A DNA stretch of 64,000 bases from NCBI RefSeq assembly GCF_003284585.1, contig NZ_QKRX01000011.1, positions 62,001 to 126,000 on the forward strand, read 5' to 3'. The stretch is from Nitrincola tibetensis. Lineage in GTDB: Bacteria > Pseudomonadota > Gammaproteobacteria > Pseudomonadales > Balneatricaceae. The notes below the pieces were generated by a model. The model was not told where the DNA came from. It ran no database searches and saw only the letters and a program-made list of their open reading frames with translations. The translations under genes were made by a program, and so were the position numbers. Shown piece after piece: positions 1 through 10,230 of this stretch; within the stretch, counting starts at the first letter, position 1, and each line of letters starts with the position of its first letter.

Positions 1-405
1 AGTCTTATCTTTGAGCAGCACTCGCTCCTGCCGGAAGCGTGACAGCATCTGCTGCATTCGGGCTTGCTCGATCGGCTTGATCAAATAATCAAACACCCCA
101 CCCTTCAATGCCTCCTGAATGGTTTCGACCTCTTTCGCGGCTGTAATCATGACAATATCGATCAAACGATACTCTTTGCGCATTTCCCATAACAGCTCTA
201 AGCCTAGCACATCAGGAATATAAGCATCCAAAAGTACGAGATCGACTTGATCGGAATGATCCTTTAGGAATTCAAGTGCATCCTTTCCTAAATAACAGGT
301 TTTAATCACTTCAAAGTCAGGGGCCTGCTCAATAAAGTGTCGGTTAATTTCGGCAACCCTGAAATCATCTTCAATGATGAGTACCTTATAAGAACGATCA
401 GTCAT
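1..405 (-). CDS. CitB/DcuR-type response regulator (partial, C-terminus outside window)
   Basis: The first 135 codons of a response regulator are present; the DNA-binding half runs off the left edge. I read this from the reverse strand. The acidic pocket IIEDD is at residues 10-14, the phosphoacceptor Asp in LVLLDAYIPD is near residue 60, and the conserved Lys of LIKPIEQA is near residue 110. This organisation matches regulators paired with CitA/DcuS/DctS sensors, which respond to C4-dicarboxylates, citrate or similar acids. The ATG overlaps the TGA of the upstream kinase gene (ATGA), so the two are translationally coupled. The output domain cannot be judged because it is missing. Confidence 0.85.
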   Translation of the reverse strand, partial: MTDRSYKVLIIEDDFRVAEINRHFIEQAPDFEVIKTCYLGKDALEFLKDHSDQVDLVLLDAYIPDVLGLELLWEMRKEYRLIDIVMITAAKEVETIQEALKGGVFDYLIKPIEQARMQQMLSRFRQERVLLKDKT

Positions 406-2015
406 AGATTATTATCTTTTTGGCTAATGAGTGATTTATCAATACTGACGACGAAACACGCGCCGCCTAACTCAGACTCTTCTAAATAGATATTACCACC
501 TTTTGCTTCGGCTAAACGTCTGACTAACGTCAAACCTATGCCACGATGCCGCCCCTCTTTAGTCGAGTAACCTCGTCGTGTAATAAGCTCAAATTGATCC
601 GCAGGTAAGCCAGGCCCATTATCCTCCACTTCAATCAATAACTGGGCACCTAAGTCTGTAAAAAACAACCGAACCTGGGGTACAGCCACTGGTAAAAGTG
701 TCGCAGCATCGAAGGCGTTATCAAGCAAGTTACTCATAATTTTCAACAAGACATCTTGACCTTCAAAGGATAAGTACATTGCAATAGAACTGCTGTCTTC
801 AATATCAAACTGTATCCCCATGTGCTGAGCTCGCATAATTTTTCCAAGCAGCATTGCACTAATAACGGGATCACTTAAATGCCTTACTAAGAAGGCCACT
901 TGATTTTGCGCTACCAAACTTTCTTGATGGATGAGTGCCAAAGCCTCTTCAGGACGATTTAGCTGTAACAATCCAGATATGGTATAGAGTTTGTTTGAGA
1001 ATTCGTGGGCCTGTTCTCGCAATTGATCGACGTCGGCACTTGCCTCTTTTAAGGCTCTATAAACATCAAGCAACTCTTTTTGGCTTCTAAACGTCGAAAC
1101 AGCGCCATCGACTTCACCAGCAGGGTTTAAAATAGGTACTCGGTTAACAACCACAGGGACGTCACCTATCCAAAGCTCACGATCAAACTGGCGCTCACCA
1201 CTGACCAGTACATCCAGCAAACGCGAGTTTGGTACTAGATCTTCGACAGGCACTCCTTGGCAAGGTTGATCACCCTCAACACCCAACGTACGTTTTGCAG
1301 ATTGATTTAGAACCGTAATTCGACCCTCGCGATTGATTGCGACCACGCCCTCATGAATCGACTGCAAAATCGCCTCTTTTTCATGAACCAATCGAGCAAT
1401 CTCATGAGGCTCTAACCCCAAAATAAGCTTTTTGACATGATTGGCAATCCAAACAGCTCCTGCAAAACCAACAAGTAAAGACAAAGCAATAAACAACCAA
1501 CCTAAATAAAGCATACGATCAACATCGCTCGCGACTTTATCAAGCATGAAGCCGACGGAGACGACGCCTATGATATCGCCATTAGCGTCAACAATAGGCA
1601 CTTTACCACGCATAGCCTCACCCAGCGTACCCGTCGCTCGAGAGACATAGGACTCGCCTTCCATGAGAGCCGCATAATTGTCGCCACCGACCATGCGCTG
1701 TCCTAGCCGTTCTGGAACGGGATGCGAGTAACGTATCTCTTCTCGATTACCCACCACGACATACTCAGCACCAGTTGCCTGACGCAAAGACTCAGCTAAA
1801 GGCTGGATAACCACTGCAGGGTCTTCCAGATCAAAGGCATGTATCAACTCAGGGATCACAGCAACCGCTTTTGCCAAGTTTAATGCCCGCAGCCCTATCT
1901 GATCACTAATCAGCTCTGCTTTATTAAGATTCAAATAAATTCCTTGCAGCAACAGCACAACTGTAACCAAAGACCCTATAAGAATCATCATCTTAGTTTT
2001 GATTGTCAAATACAT
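402..2015 (-). CDS. CitA/DcuS-family sensor histidine kinase
   Basis: This 537-residue membrane kinase senses a small ligand, probably a di- or tricarboxylate, outside the cytoplasmic membrane and phosphorylates the regulator encoded just downstream. It has a transmembrane segment near residues 9-29, a periplasmic single-Cache domain to about 165, a second transmembrane segment near 168-190 and a cytoplasmic PAS domain near 208-325. A Spo0B-type dimerisation helix carries the phosphoacceptor His in LREQAHEFSNKLY. The C-terminal ATPase shows the N box NLLDNAFDA, the G1 box VEDNGPGLP and the G2 box GRHRGIGLTLV. The family assignment is firm; the ligand is inferred from the family. It starts 28 bp after rluC and may share its transcript. 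Confidence 0.9.
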   Translation of the reverse strand: MYLTIKTKMMILIGSLVTVVLLLQGIYLNLNKAELISDQIGLRALNLAKAVAVIPELIHAFDLEDPAVVIQPLAESLRQATGAEYVVVGNREEIRYSHPVPERLGQRMVGGDNYAALMEGESYVSRATGTLGEAMRGKVPIVDANGDIIGVVSVGFMLDKVASDVDRMLYLGWLFIALSLLVGFAGAVWIANHVKKLILGLEPHEIARLVHEKEAILQSIHEGVVAINREGRITVLNQSAKRTLGVEGDQPCQGVPVEDLVPNSRLLDVLVSGERQFDRELWIGDVPVVVNRVPILNPAGEVDGAVSTFRSQKELLDVYRALKEASADVDQLREQAHEFSNKLYTISGLLQLNRPEEALALIHQESLVAQNQVAFLVRHLSDPVISAMLLGKIMRAQHMGIQFDIEDSSSIAMYLSFEGQDVLLKIMSNLLDNAFDAATLLPVAVPQVRLFFTDLGAQLLIEVEDNGPGLPADQFELITRRGYSTKEGRHRGIGLTLVRRLAEAKGGNIYLEESELGGACFVVSIDKSLISQKDNNL

Positions 2016-2043
2016 ACTTTCACTTAAATCGACGAATTAACCT

Positions 2044-3015
2044 TCAAGAATCAACGAACTCTGACGTCAATATCTGCAGTGCAGCCTGCATCTCTGAATC
2101 ATAATCCGCTTTAACGTTTAAGGCCGTACCATCAGGCAAGGTCAAACTCAACTCAGCCGCGTGCAGCATTAAACGACGCAGACCTTTGGACTTCATTAGC
2201 GCATTATCAGCATCTACCCCATACTTAACATCACCTACAATTGGATGGCCTATAAACTGAGAATGAACACGTATTTGGTGCGTTCGGCCCGTTAAGGGAC
2301 TCGCCTCAATTAGAGTGCAAAAATCATTAAAGCGCCTTAAAACACGAAAATCTGTGATTGATTCCTTACCACTGGCATCAACTCTTACCATTCGCTCCCC
2401 AGACTTTAGCTCATCCCTCAACAAAGGCGCATTGACCCGCTGTTTACGATTCGGCCAACGTCCACACACCAGCGCATGATAAATCTTACGCACACGCTTT
2501 TCTCGCAACGCCTCGTGCAGGTAACGCAACATACTGCGTTTTTTGGCCACCATAATGCAACCCGATGTATCTCTATCCAATCGATGAACCAACTCTAAAA
2601 AACGCGCCTCAGGACGCAATTGTCGTAGCGCCTCGATTAAGCCATTGTTGATTCCACTACCACCATGCACCGCAAGGCCTGACGGCTTATTAATCACAAT
2701 CAACGCATCCGTTTCGTACAAAACAGCCTCGGCCAAATGGTTGGCAAGGCTAATACCTACAGGAAGCGGCTCACCTTGCTCGGCAACTCTCACCGGCGGA
2801 ATGCGCACCTCATCACCTGCACACAGCTTATAATCGGCTTTTACTCGTTTTTTATTAACTCGAATTTCACCTTTACGTAAAATTCGATACAACAGAGTTT
2901 TTGGCACGCCTTTCAGTTCGGTTCTAAGAAAATTATCGATTCGCTGCCCTTCTCGATCGGGCTCGATGACTACAAAACGAACTACAGGGCGGCTTTTTTC
3001 GTGGGATTCTGTCAT
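2044..3015 (-). CDS. rluC: 23S rRNA pseudouridine synthase RluC
   Basis: RluC isomerises uridines 955, 2504 and 2580 of 23S rRNA (E. coli numbering). The 323-residue protein has an N-terminal S4 RNA-binding domain (about residues 22-80, including RIDNFLRTEL and GEIRVNKKRVKADY). The RluA-type catalytic domain follows, with the signature LVHRLDRDTSGCIMVAKK, whose first Asp is the catalytic residue. Length is normal for RluC. It is divergent from rne, an arrangement common in gammaproteobacteria that supports RluC over the paralogues RluA and RluD. Confidence 0.93.
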   Translation of the reverse strand: MTESHEKSRPVVRFVVIEPDREGQRIDNFLRTELKGVPKTLLYRILRKGEIRVNKKRVKADYKLCAGDEVRIPPVRVAEQGEPLPVGISLANHLAEAVLYETDALIVINKPSGLAVHGGSGINNGLIEALRQLRPEARFLELVHRLDRDTSGCIMVAKKRSMLRYLHEALREKRVRKIYHALVCGRWPNRKQRVNAPLLRDELKSGERMVRVDASGKESITDFRVLRRFNDFCTLIEASPLTGRTHQIRVHSQFIGHPIVGDVKYGVDADNALMKSKGLRRLMLHAAELSLTLPDGTALNVKADYDSEMQAALQILTSEFVDS

Positions 3016-3493
3016 GCTGGGATTCTATCTACCTGATTGATGCACTATCGCTTTACTGCTATATTGTAGCGTTGCTGCTCGCTGTTGGCTTTAGCTATTT
3101 TCAAATCAAAAACAATAGCTCAGGATTTTACAGACCTTGAATCATAATTGTCACACACAGACACGCAGCAATTGAATGAATACAAATAGTTAAATTAACC
3201 CGAATTTTAAGTAACGCTTTCACCACCTTTGCCTCAGCGAAGGTCCGGTTGGAGGTGAAGATGCACGTTGACCCAGAAACTGCAACGTAGCTGTTGTAGA
3301 CACAAGCCATTGAGAATAATCACATTGGTCAACGTTTCCTTCACCGCCGATTAATCTGGCAGAATAGACCCTTCTGCCCTACGGCTGCATCGCCGGTAGC
3401 GACAGCCGATCGCAAAGACTGGACTTTTACAAGCACGAATCGTTACAGCGATACGTGGTGAAATACGTTGCGTTTTAGAGAACGCATAACAAC
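3016..3493. other. rluC-rne divergent intergenic region with structured rne leader
   Basis: This 478-base gap has no convincing ORF. It must hold the promoters of rluC (leftward) and rne (rightward), but I found no strong sigma-70 pair. Three inverted repeats precede rne. The first is a nested hairpin at 3219-3259 (outer TTCACC/GGTGAA, inner ACCTTTGC/GCGAAGGT). The second is a GC-rich hairpin at 3382-3408 (CGGCTG/CAGCCG with inner TCGC/GCGA). The third is TGCGTT/AACGCA at 3469-3486, just ahead of the start codon. In E. coli the rne leader folds into hairpins through which RNase E represses its own mRNA; a similar role here is inferred. Confidence 0.6.
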
Positions 3494-6400
3494 ATGAAAA
3501 GAATGCTAATCAATGCAACACAGCCTGAAGAAGTGCGTGTTGCACTTGTCGATGGACAACGCCTGTTTGATCTTGATATGGAATCAGACAGTCGTGAGCA
3601 AAAAAAAGCCAACATCTATAAAGGCCGAATCACACGAGTTGAGCCCAGCTTAGAAGCAGCTTTCGTTGACTACGGCGCTGAACGACACGGCTTCCTCCCC
3701 CTTAAAGAAATTTCACGCGAGTACTTTGTCAAATCGCCTGAACGTGGCCAACGCCCCAATATTCGAGAAGTCATTCGAGAAGGCACCGAAGTCATTGTTC
3801 AAGTCGATAAAGAAGAGCGTGGAAATAAAGGTGCAGCCCTCACGACATTCATCAGCCTTGCTGGTCGATACTTGGTCTTAATGCCAAATAATCCGCGCGC
3901 AGGCGGTATTTCTCGCCGTATTGAAGGTGATGACAGAACTCAATTAAAAGAAGCACTGTCGGGCGTCAATATTCCTGACAACATGGGCGTCATTATCCGT
4001 ACCGCAGGCATTGGTCGCAGCAGTGAAGAACTGCAGTGGGACTTAGACTTTTTAACCACGGTGTGGGATGCAATTCTCGCCTTTAATAACCGTCCAGCTC
4101 CTTTCTTAGTTCACCAGGAAAGCGGCGTTGTGATTCGTGCTATCCGTGATTACCTAAGAGCGGATATCGGTGAAGTCTTAATCGACCATCCCGAGGTGTA
4201 TCAGCAAGCACTCCAATTCGTCAAACATGTTATTCCAAGCTATGAATCTAGAATTCGTCTGTATAAAGAGCAAACACCGCTTTTCAGCCGCTTTCAGATC
4301 GAAAGCCAAATCGAAACAGCCTTTGAGCGCGAAGTTCAACTGCCTTCAGGTGGATCAATTGTTATTGACCCAACAGAAGCACTCGTCTCAATTGATATCA
4401 ACTCTGCGCGCGCCACCCGCGGCGGGGATATTGAGGAAACTGCACTAAATACTAACCTCGAAGCGGCCGATGAAATTGCTCGCCAATTGCGATTACGTGA
4501 TATTGGCGGACTCATTGTCATAGATTTCATCGACATGACCCCAATTAAGAATCAGCGTGAGGTTGAAAACCGCTTAAGAGACGCTTTAAAAGTTGATCGC
4601 GCACGCGTTCAAATGGGTCGAATCTCACGTTTTGGCCTTCTTGAAATGTCAAGACAACGCTTACGTCCATCCTTAAGCGAAACACGCGGAAACGTATGCC
4701 CTCGCTGCAAAGGAACTGGCGTCATTCGTGACACAGGATCTTTGGCGTTAGCCATCATGCGCCAAATCGAGGAAGAGTCTGGAAAAGACCGCACCGCTCA
4801 AATTCGAGCGATTTTACCCGTTAGCATCGCAACCTTCTTGTCGAATGAAAAACGTGCCGAAGTTCACGACATCGAACTAAGACACAATGTACGCGTCGTG
4901 ATCATTCCTAATCCGAATATGGAAACGCCTCATTACGAAGTAGTTCGCCTGCGTGACGACCATACTGTCGCAACACCTGATGGCATGAGCTACGAAATCA
5001 AGGCAGAAACACCTTTACCAGAACATACAGCAGCGCCTGCCAAGTCAGCAAAACGCGAAGAAGCCGCTATCAAAAGCCTCCCTCTTCCTGAGCGCCAAAA
5101 CGCACCTGAAAGCGTAGGTGTTGCAGAAACACCTGCTCCCGCGGCCGCAAAACCCTCTGCAAAACCCACAAGCACAAATACTCAGGAGCAGCCACGGTCT
5201 CTGCTGAGCAATCTTGTGACGGGGATTCGCTCACTCTTCTCTAGCCCAGCACCCGTTGCTGTTGAGCCACGAGCAAAACCTGCTGCAGAAAAGCAAACAC
5301 TTAAGCCACCTGTCAATCCACGTCAAGAGCGCACGCCAGAGCAACGCAGCTCATCTAACCGCAGCTCTACTGGGAACCAAGATAAGCGCCGCAACGGTCG
5401 CCGCAATCAAGATGACCGTAAACGTGACCCGCGTGAAGATGAAATCATTACAGTTGATACTGAAAAGAGCTTACCACCCATTGGTGAAAAGAGCGCTAAA
5501 GACGAATCACAGAATGAAAACGGCCGCTCACGTCGCCGTCGCCGTAATGAGCGTCGCCGCAACGATGGCAAAGCGGACAACGCCAGCAGTGAGGTGGAAA
5601 CACCCATCACTGAACAAGAAGTAATCGAAACTCCGCGCCCTGTAGAGCCAGTAGACGACAACGCCGCGCCAAAAGGCCGTGGTCGCCGTCGTCGCGGTAA
5701 CGAGCGTGAAGCCCTGCGCAGTGGTGTTATCCCAACAAGCGCAGCAACCAATGCCACTGAAAATACGGCTGCATCTACACTAAACGATGAGCGCTCATCT
5801 GAAGCATCCTCACTCGTTAAAGAAGAGAAAGCGCCAAGCCAGAAACGCCATGCTAAGCAAGCTAGCGAAACCAAAGCTGAGCCTGCTGCGGCGACTGTTG
5901 CCGCTGTCGCCCTGAGCGAAACACCCGCATCTGAGCTTATTGAAACCCCAGCTATCATCCCTGCCGAAAGTTCATTTGAGCAAGCACAGGACTCGCACCA
6001 AGCCGATGCTGTAGACACTACGCCTGAAGCCGAAGCTAATACTGTAGCGCCAGCAACTGAGGACATCAGGCATTTCGAGTTAGAGACGGACAACACCCCC
6101 TCTAACCCGATAACAGTTGATAACACCGATGCGAGCGACGCGCCAGCAGCAAGCGAAGCCGTTGCCTCAGATGCAGGTGCAAACGTACCCGAAATGGCCA
6201 TCCCAGAGGTCATTGAAGACGCACCCACTCCATCCGAAGAGCTATTAGCTCAAGAAATGCCTGTAGAGACTGTAAAAGAGCAAGATTTGGCACTGCCCAC
6301 TAGGGATGCCGCGTCACATATCGCAGCTGATGCAACACCAACATCAGTGGATACAGCGACACCTGAGGCGGAAGGTACTTTAGATGCTTCGCAAACCACG

Positions 6401-6676
6401 GAAGCACAAGTAGAGCAGGCCTCACAAGCCGAAAGCGCAGAACCAACTCCTTCTCAAGCACCAAGGCATCAATCTGAACTGCCGTTCTCAACTGGACAGG
6501 ATGAAGCTGAAACAAAAAACACCGAATCTGTTGCTGGAACCACAACAGAAACCGATACAAGTGCACCAACTAAGGTGAAACGCTCTCGTCGTGCACCTAA
6601 CGATCCACGCGAGAAACGACGTCTAGAGCTACTCGCATCGCAACAATCATTGGATATTCAAGAAAATCAAGAATAA
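3494..6676 (+). CDS. rne: Ribonuclease E
   Basis: RNase E is the essential endoribonuclease that starts mRNA decay, processes rRNA and tRNA precursors, and scaffolds the degradosome. The 1060-residue protein has an N-terminal catalytic half with an S1 domain (about 37-120). The Mg-binding aspartates lie in SIDINSAR and IVIDFIDM, and the Zn-link motif CPRCKGTG is near residue 404. The C-terminal half is low-complexity and disordered. It contains a membrane-anchoring amphipathic helix ([15 protein letters not shown], about 570-585), two arginine-rich RNA-binding patches ([11 protein letters not shown] and [11 protein letters not shown]), a long acidic Ala/Glu/Thr-rich stretch and a basic tail that could bind PNPase. 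Full length resembles the enteric enzyme. A strong terminator follows. Confidence 0.97.
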   Translation: MKRMLINATQPEEVRVALVDGQRLFDLDMESDSREQKKANIYKGRITRVEPSLEAAFVDYGAERHGFLPLKEISREYFVKSPERGQRPNIREVIREGTEVIVQVDKEERGNKGAALTTFISLAGRYLVLMPNNPRAGGISRRIEGDDRTQLKEALSGVNIPDNMGVIIRTAGIGRSSEELQWDLDFLTTVWDAILAFNNRPAPFLVHQESGVVIRAIRDYLRADIGEVLIDHPEVYQQALQFVKHVIPSYESRIRLYKEQTPLFSRFQIESQIETAFEREVQLPSGGSIVIDPTEALVSIDINSARATRGGDIEETALNTNLEAADEIARQLRLRDIGGLIVIDFIDMTPIKNQREVENRLRDALKVDRARVQMGRISRFGLLEMSRQRLRPSLSETRGNVCPRCKGTGVIRDTGSLALAIMRQIEEESGKDRTAQIRAILPVSIATFLSNEKRAEVHDIELRHNVRVVIIPNPNMETPHYEVVRLRDDHTVATPDGMSYEIKAETPLPEHTAAPAKSAKREEAAIKSLPLPERQNAPESVGVAETPAPAAAKPSAKPTSTNTQEQPRSLLSNLVTGIRSLFSSPAPVAVEPRAKPAAEKQTLKPPVNPRQERTPEQRSSSNRSSTGNQDKRRNGRRNQDDRKRDPREDEIITVDTEKSLPPIGEKSAKDESQNENGRSRRRRRNERRRNDGKADNASSEVETPITEQEVIETPRPVEPVDDNAAPKGRGRRRRGNEREALRSGVIPTSAATNATENTAASTLNDERSSEASSLVKEEKAPSQKRHAKQASETKAEPAAATVAAVALSETPASELIETPAIIPAESSFEQAQDSHQADAVDTTPEAEANTVAPATEDIRHFELETDNTPSNPITVDNTDASDAPAASEAVASDAGANVPEMAIPEVIEDAPTPSEELLAQEMPVETVKEQDLALPTRDAASHIAADATPTSVDTATPEAEGTLDASQTTEAQVEQASQAESAEPTPSQAPRHQSELPFSTGQDEAETKNTESVAGTTTETDTSAPTKVKRSRRAPNDPREKRRLELLASQQSLDIQENQE

Positions 6677-6690
6677 ACCAGTATTGCTAT

Positions 6691-6727
6691 AAAAAAACCC
6701 GCTTAGGCTGCCCTAAGCGGGTTTTTT
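6691..6727. terminator. Bidirectional intrinsic terminator after rne and murB
   Basis: A perfect 10-bp stem (CCCGCTTAGG at 6698-6707, CCTAAGCGGG at 6712-6721) with a CTGC loop is flanked by seven A residues on the left and six T residues on the right. It can therefore terminate rne rightward and the murB operon leftward. Confidence 0.93.
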
Positions 6728-6780
6728 ATTACTCAACGGTGAAACTTGATGGACGGTCATATTAAAGAAGCAATGACATT

Positions 6781-7806
6781 TCAAGGGTAGAATCGCGGCT
6801 CAACCTCAAGAAACACACGAAAATTCTTCATCACGTCATCTTGAATTTGCGCAGACAAAGACTCAATATTTTCCCGCGAGCCCCCGCCATGATTCACAAG
6901 CACCAGCGCCTGGTCTTTATATACACCCACACTCCCTAGCAGACGCCCTTTCCACCCAAGGTAATCGATCATCCATCCAGCAGCCAGCTTGTACCCCTGT
7001 GGGTCTGGGTAAGCAACCAGCTCCGGAAAGGCTGCCCTCAACTCAAAGAAGACGTCTGAGGAAACAACCGGGTTTTTAAAAAAACTACCCGCATTACCAA
7101 GCTTACCAGGATCTGGCAATTTAGAACGACGTACAAAGCACACGGCCTCAAACACCTGCTGAGGTGAAAAGGACTCAACGTTTGGATATAAATGCCTACA
7201 GGCACTCTCTAGAGCCGCATACGCCACCTTAACACTGGGTACTTTTGACAATTTAAAGCACACATGTGTAATTAGATAGCGATCAGGGTAAACGGATTTG
7301 AAAACGCTATCACGATAGCCAAAGCAACATTGATCCAATGTTAAGGAGTCGAATTGCTTAGCGATGCGGTCATACACATCAACCCTAGACACAACGTCTT
7401 TCAACTCAACGCCATAGGCACCTATATTCTGGACAGGCGCTGCGCCGACCCTTCCGGGTATCAGCGCCAAATTTTCAAGACCATACCATCCGCTTTGTAA
7501 ACACTGAGTAACACATTGATGCCACTCTTCACCTGCCGCAACCCTGACAATGACATGATCTGCTTGCTCCTCTAGCACCTCGTAGCCACGCAAAACGATC
7601 TGCAATACACAGCCGGGTAACTTTGAAGACAGCACCAAATTACTACCACCACCCAAAATAAGCAAAGGCCAGCCTTGCTTTTCAATTTTCGCTAACAAAG
7701 GGGGGATTTCGGCAATATTCGATACTTCAGCATACCTTTCTGCTTCAACCTCAAAGCCAAAGGTGTTCGATGCCGTCAAAGAGACATTTTGTAGCAATTC
7801 CGCCAT
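6781..7806 (-). CDS. murB: UDP-N-acetylenolpyruvoylglucosamine reductase MurB
   Basis: MurB is the cytoplasmic FAD enzyme that reduces UDP-GlcNAc-enolpyruvate with NADPH to UDP-MurNAc, the second committed step of peptidoglycan precursor synthesis. The 341-residue protein is of the longer type I (E. coli-like) class. Visible motifs are the FAD-binding ILGGGSNL, ALIPGRVGAAPVQNIGAYG, YRDSVFK, and GNAGSFFKNPVV with the catalytic serine. The start codon overlaps the kdsB stop (TAATG), so translation is coupled. It is the last gene of the envelope operon and ends before the shared terminator. Confidence 0.95.
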   Translation of the reverse strand: MAELLQNVSLTASNTFGFEVEAERYAEVSNIAEIPPLLAKIEKQGWPLLILGGGSNLVLSSKLPGCVLQIVLRGYEVLEEQADHVIVRVAAGEEWHQCVTQCLQSGWYGLENLALIPGRVGAAPVQNIGAYGVELKDVVSRVDVYDRIAKQFDSLTLDQCCFGYRDSVFKSVYPDRYLITHVCFKLSKVPSVKVAYAALESACRHLYPNVESFSPQQVFEAVCFVRRSKLPDPGKLGNAGSFFKNPVVSSDVFFELRAAFPELVAYPDPQGYKLAAGWMIDYLGWKGRLLGSVGVYKDQALVLVNHGGGSRENIESLSAQIQDDVMKNFRVFLEVEPRFYP

Positions 7807-8579
7807 TAAGAACGACTCTTAGCCTTCAAAATTTCGATCACGCGCTGTAAGTCTTCAGGGGTATCAACCCCTGTCGGCGGAGCTTCTTCAGCAACCGAGA
7901 CTTGTATTCGCACGCCCTTCCAAAGCGCTCTGAGTTGCTCAAGTGATTCGGTTGCCTCAATGGCCGCAACAGGCCAGGTTACGAAATCATTCAACAAACT
8001 CACTCGGTAAGCATAGAGCCCAATGTGGCGCTGCCAAGCAAAACCAGATGGCATGGAAGCCGTGACGCCCTGCATAAAGGCATCGCGCGGCCAAGGCATT
8101 GCTGCACGACTGAAGTACAATGCTCTCCCTGCCTCATCACAAACCACTTTTACAACATTTGGATTCATTAAACTATCGACCAAATGTATCGACTCCGACA
8201 AAGTCGCGATGCCCGCATCGGAATGCTCGATCAAGTTTTTTGCAACCTGATTAATGATTCTAGGTGGAATCAAGGGCTCGTCACCTTGTACATTCACCAC
8301 CACCTCAGAATCATCAAATCCTAACTTACTCACCACTTCTTGCAGCCGATCTGTCCCAGATTGGTGCTGCGTAGACGTCATACAGACCTCTGCACCAAAA
8401 CTGGCTGCGACTTCAGCAATTTGCTCATGATCTGTCGCTATGATAATACGCTGAGCATCGCTCTCTAGGGCGCGCTCATACACATGCTGAACCATAGGCT
8501 TGCCAAGCACATCGACAAGTGGCTTACCTGGAAAACGGGTCGACGCAAAACGCGCCGGAATTACGACGGTAAATGCCAT
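7806..8579 (-). CDS. kdsB: 3-deoxy-manno-octulosonate cytidylyltransferase KdsB
   Basis: KdsB activates Kdo with CTP to CMP-Kdo for attachment to lipid A in lipopolysaccharide synthesis. The 257-residue protein has the nucleotide-binding start VIPARFASTRFPGKPL, the metal-site motif VNVQGDEPLI near residue 100 and the downstream IGLYAYR, all typical of the family. It lies between the Trm112-like gene (3-bp gap) and murB (1-bp overlap), the usual lpxK-ycaR-kdsB-murB order. Confidence 0.96.
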   Translation of the reverse strand: MAFTVVIPARFASTRFPGKPLVDVLGKPMVQHVYERALESDAQRIIIATDHEQIAEVAASFGAEVCMTSTQHQSGTDRLQEVVSKLGFDDSEVVVNVQGDEPLIPPRIINQVAKNLIEHSDAGIATLSESIHLVDSLMNPNVVKVVCDEAGRALYFSRAAMPWPRDAFMQGVTASMPSGFAWQRHIGLYAYRVSLLNDFVTWPVAAIEATESLEQLRALWKGVRIQVSVAEEAPPTGVDTPEDLQRVIEILKAKSRS

Positions 8580-8582
8580 GAT

Positions 8583-8771
8583 CTACTTCTCTTTCAAACG
8601 TTCTTCTGTTGTCAAGGTACGCGCTTCGCTTTCGAGCAGCACGGGTATGTCATCACGAATAGGATAAGCCATACCACTGGTGTAACAAATCAACTCCTGT
8701 GTTTCTTTATTCCAAACTAAAGGAGCTTTAGACACTGGACATACCAGAATATCCAAAAGTTTATGATCCAT
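8583..8771 (-). CDS. Trm112/YcaR-family small protein
   Basis: A 62-residue protein of the Trm112-like (YcaR) family, always found between lpxK and kdsB in related genomes. Trm112 in eukaryotes and archaea activates methyltransferases; the bacterial role is unsettled. The core [10 protein letters not shown] and the segment [17 protein letters not shown] are clear. Only single cysteines are present in CPVSK and ELICY, where zinc-binding members have CPxC, so a canonical zinc site looks absent. Start and stop codons overlap the neighbouring genes by at most a base, so it belongs to the operon. Confidence 0.9.
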   Translation of the reverse strand: MDHKLLDILVCPVSKAPLVWNKETQELICYTSGMAYPIRDDIPVLLESEARTLTTEERLKEK

Positions 8772-9787
8772 TATGTTTTACCTCGTTTTTGCACCCTGTC
8801 CAGCCGAGACAGAAAATGCATCAAAAATTGTTCACTAAAACAGGCCTCAACACCTAAGGCCCACGCATTCTGTAACGAAAATTCTTTACATTTTATGGCA
8901 TCTTTTTCGGTCATTATCATCGGATAATCATCAGCAAACTCGAAATCCTGCTCTAAAAACGCATGATGATCAGGAAAAACATGAGGGATAATCTCTAAGC
9001 CGAGCGCGCTCAACGTGTTAAAAAAACGCTGTGGATTGCCAATTCCTGCAATAGCATGCACAGGACTCGCTTTCAAGACAACCAAGGCATCAGAAAGATT
9101 CAGCACTTGAGCATCAGACAAACAAACGATACGGCGTGGCTGCAAAATGAAGTGATGCGCCTTCTGCCAGACAGGCAACGCAGACTCGCCATTTAAAAGC
9201 ACAAAATCCACCGACTCAAGACGCTCTGGGGGCTCTCGAAGAGGCCCTTCCGGTAAACAGCGACCATTTGCCAAGCCTCGCGCCGCATCTACCACGGCAA
9301 TTTCAATATCACGACCTAAGGGATAATGCTGCAGACCATCATCACTAATCACAACATCACAAGCGGTGAGCTCTAATAAAGCTCGCACCGCCCGAGGCCG
9401 ATCAGGATCAACGACCACTGGAGCCCCTGCCAAAGAAGCAATAAGTAAAGGCTCATCGCCTGACTGTTCGGACGGAGTCGATGAGGTCACCAGCAGTGGG
9501 TACTCTATAGCACGTCCGCCGTAACCACGACTGACAACCCCAGGACAGTAGCCCCGCTCACGAAGGAGTTCTATTAAGGCCAGTACAACGGGGGTTTTAC
9601 CTGTTCCCCCCACACTAATATTGCCAACAATGATCACGGGCACTGGTGCTTGATACACAGTACGCGCACCAGACAACCACTGGGCTCTGCGCCGTTTCAC
9701 CATCGCAGTATAAAAAAGTGATAAGGGCCGGAAAAGGACTAACCACTTAGAACACTTATACCAAGCACGCTCAAGCACACCACTCAT
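8771..9787 (-). CDS. lpxK: Tetraacyldisaccharide 4'-kinase LpxK
   Basis: LpxK phosphorylates the 4' position of the tetraacyldisaccharide 1-phosphate to give lipid IVA, at the inner face of the cytoplasmic membrane. The 338-residue protein has an N-terminal hydrophobic anchor near residues 13-30 and a Walker A motif in [15 protein letters not shown]. The family motifs SRGYGG, GDEPLL and [17 protein letters not shown] are also present. It overlaps both exbD and the Trm112-like gene by one base, so the block is a single translation-coupled unit. Length is usual. Confidence 0.95.
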   Translation of the reverse strand: MSGVLERAWYKCSKWLVLFRPLSLFYTAMVKRRRAQWLSGARTVYQAPVPVIIVGNISVGGTGKTPVVLALIELLRERGYCPGVVSRGYGGRAIEYPLLVTSSTPSEQSGDEPLLIASLAGAPVVVDPDRPRAVRALLELTACDVVISDDGLQHYPLGRDIEIAVVDAARGLANGRCLPEGPLREPPERLESVDFVLLNGESALPVWQKAHHFILQPRRIVCLSDAQVLNLSDALVVLKASPVHAIAGIGNPQRFFNTLSALGLEIIPHVFPDHHAFLEQDFEFADDYPMIMTEKDAIKCKEFSLQNAWALGVEACFSEQFLMHFLSRLDRVQKRGKT

Positions 9788-10218
9788 TAAAACTCTACCT
9801 GACCGCCTTCCTGTGTCGCAATACTCAAACGCGCAAATCCTAACTGACCTGCGACATCCATCGCTGTGACAACGGACTGGTGTGGAGTTTTAGCATCTGC
9901 CGTAATAACAAATGGCATGTTGCGTTGATCCTGAACCAGCTCAATGATCGCGCGACGCAACGTAAGTGCTTGAGTATTGACGAGATGCTGTCCATTAACG
10001 CTGTACAACCCCTCAGCCGTAATCACTACATCAATGCGCTCAACGTCTTCCATATTCGATTGAGCGGCAGATGCTGCCTCGGGGAGCTCAACTGTTAGTT
10101 GTGATTCACGTGTAAAGGTCGTCGTAATCATGAAAAAGATAAGCAGTAAAAATACCACATCGATCAGAGGCGTTAAGTTGATATTCACCTCTTCTTGCAC
10201 TTGCCGAGGAAATTTCAT
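9787..10218 (-). CDS. exbD: ExbD/TolR-family biopolymer transporter
   Basis: A 143-residue ExbD/TolR protein that with ExbB forms a proton-driven motor energising outer-membrane transport. It has one transmembrane helix near residues 17-37 carrying the essential Asp in LTPLIDVVFLLLIFFM, followed by a small periplasmic domain. No TonB or Pal gene is adjacent. The pair sits at the head of the lpxK operon, as in Pseudomonas, so its partner and cargo cannot be fixed from context; a role in envelope maintenance is possible. Confidence 0.9.
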   Translation of the reverse strand: MKFPRQVQEEVNINLTPLIDVVFLLLIFFMITTTFTRESQLTVELPEAASAAQSNMEDVERIDVVITAEGLYSVNGQHLVNTQALTLRRAIIELVQDQRNMPFVITADAKTPHQSVVTAMDVAGQLGFARLSIATQEGGQVEF

Positions 10219-10230
10219 ACGAGCATCTCT

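Noticed and set aside
3128-3310. 60-codon minus-strand ORF upstream of rne
   Set aside because: It overlaps the structured leader region, has no conserved features and no good start signal.
5407-6228. 273-codon minus-strand ORF inside rne
   Set aside because: It is a Ser/Ala/Arg-rich shadow of the low-complexity C-terminal half of RNase E, with no domain and no ribosome binding site.
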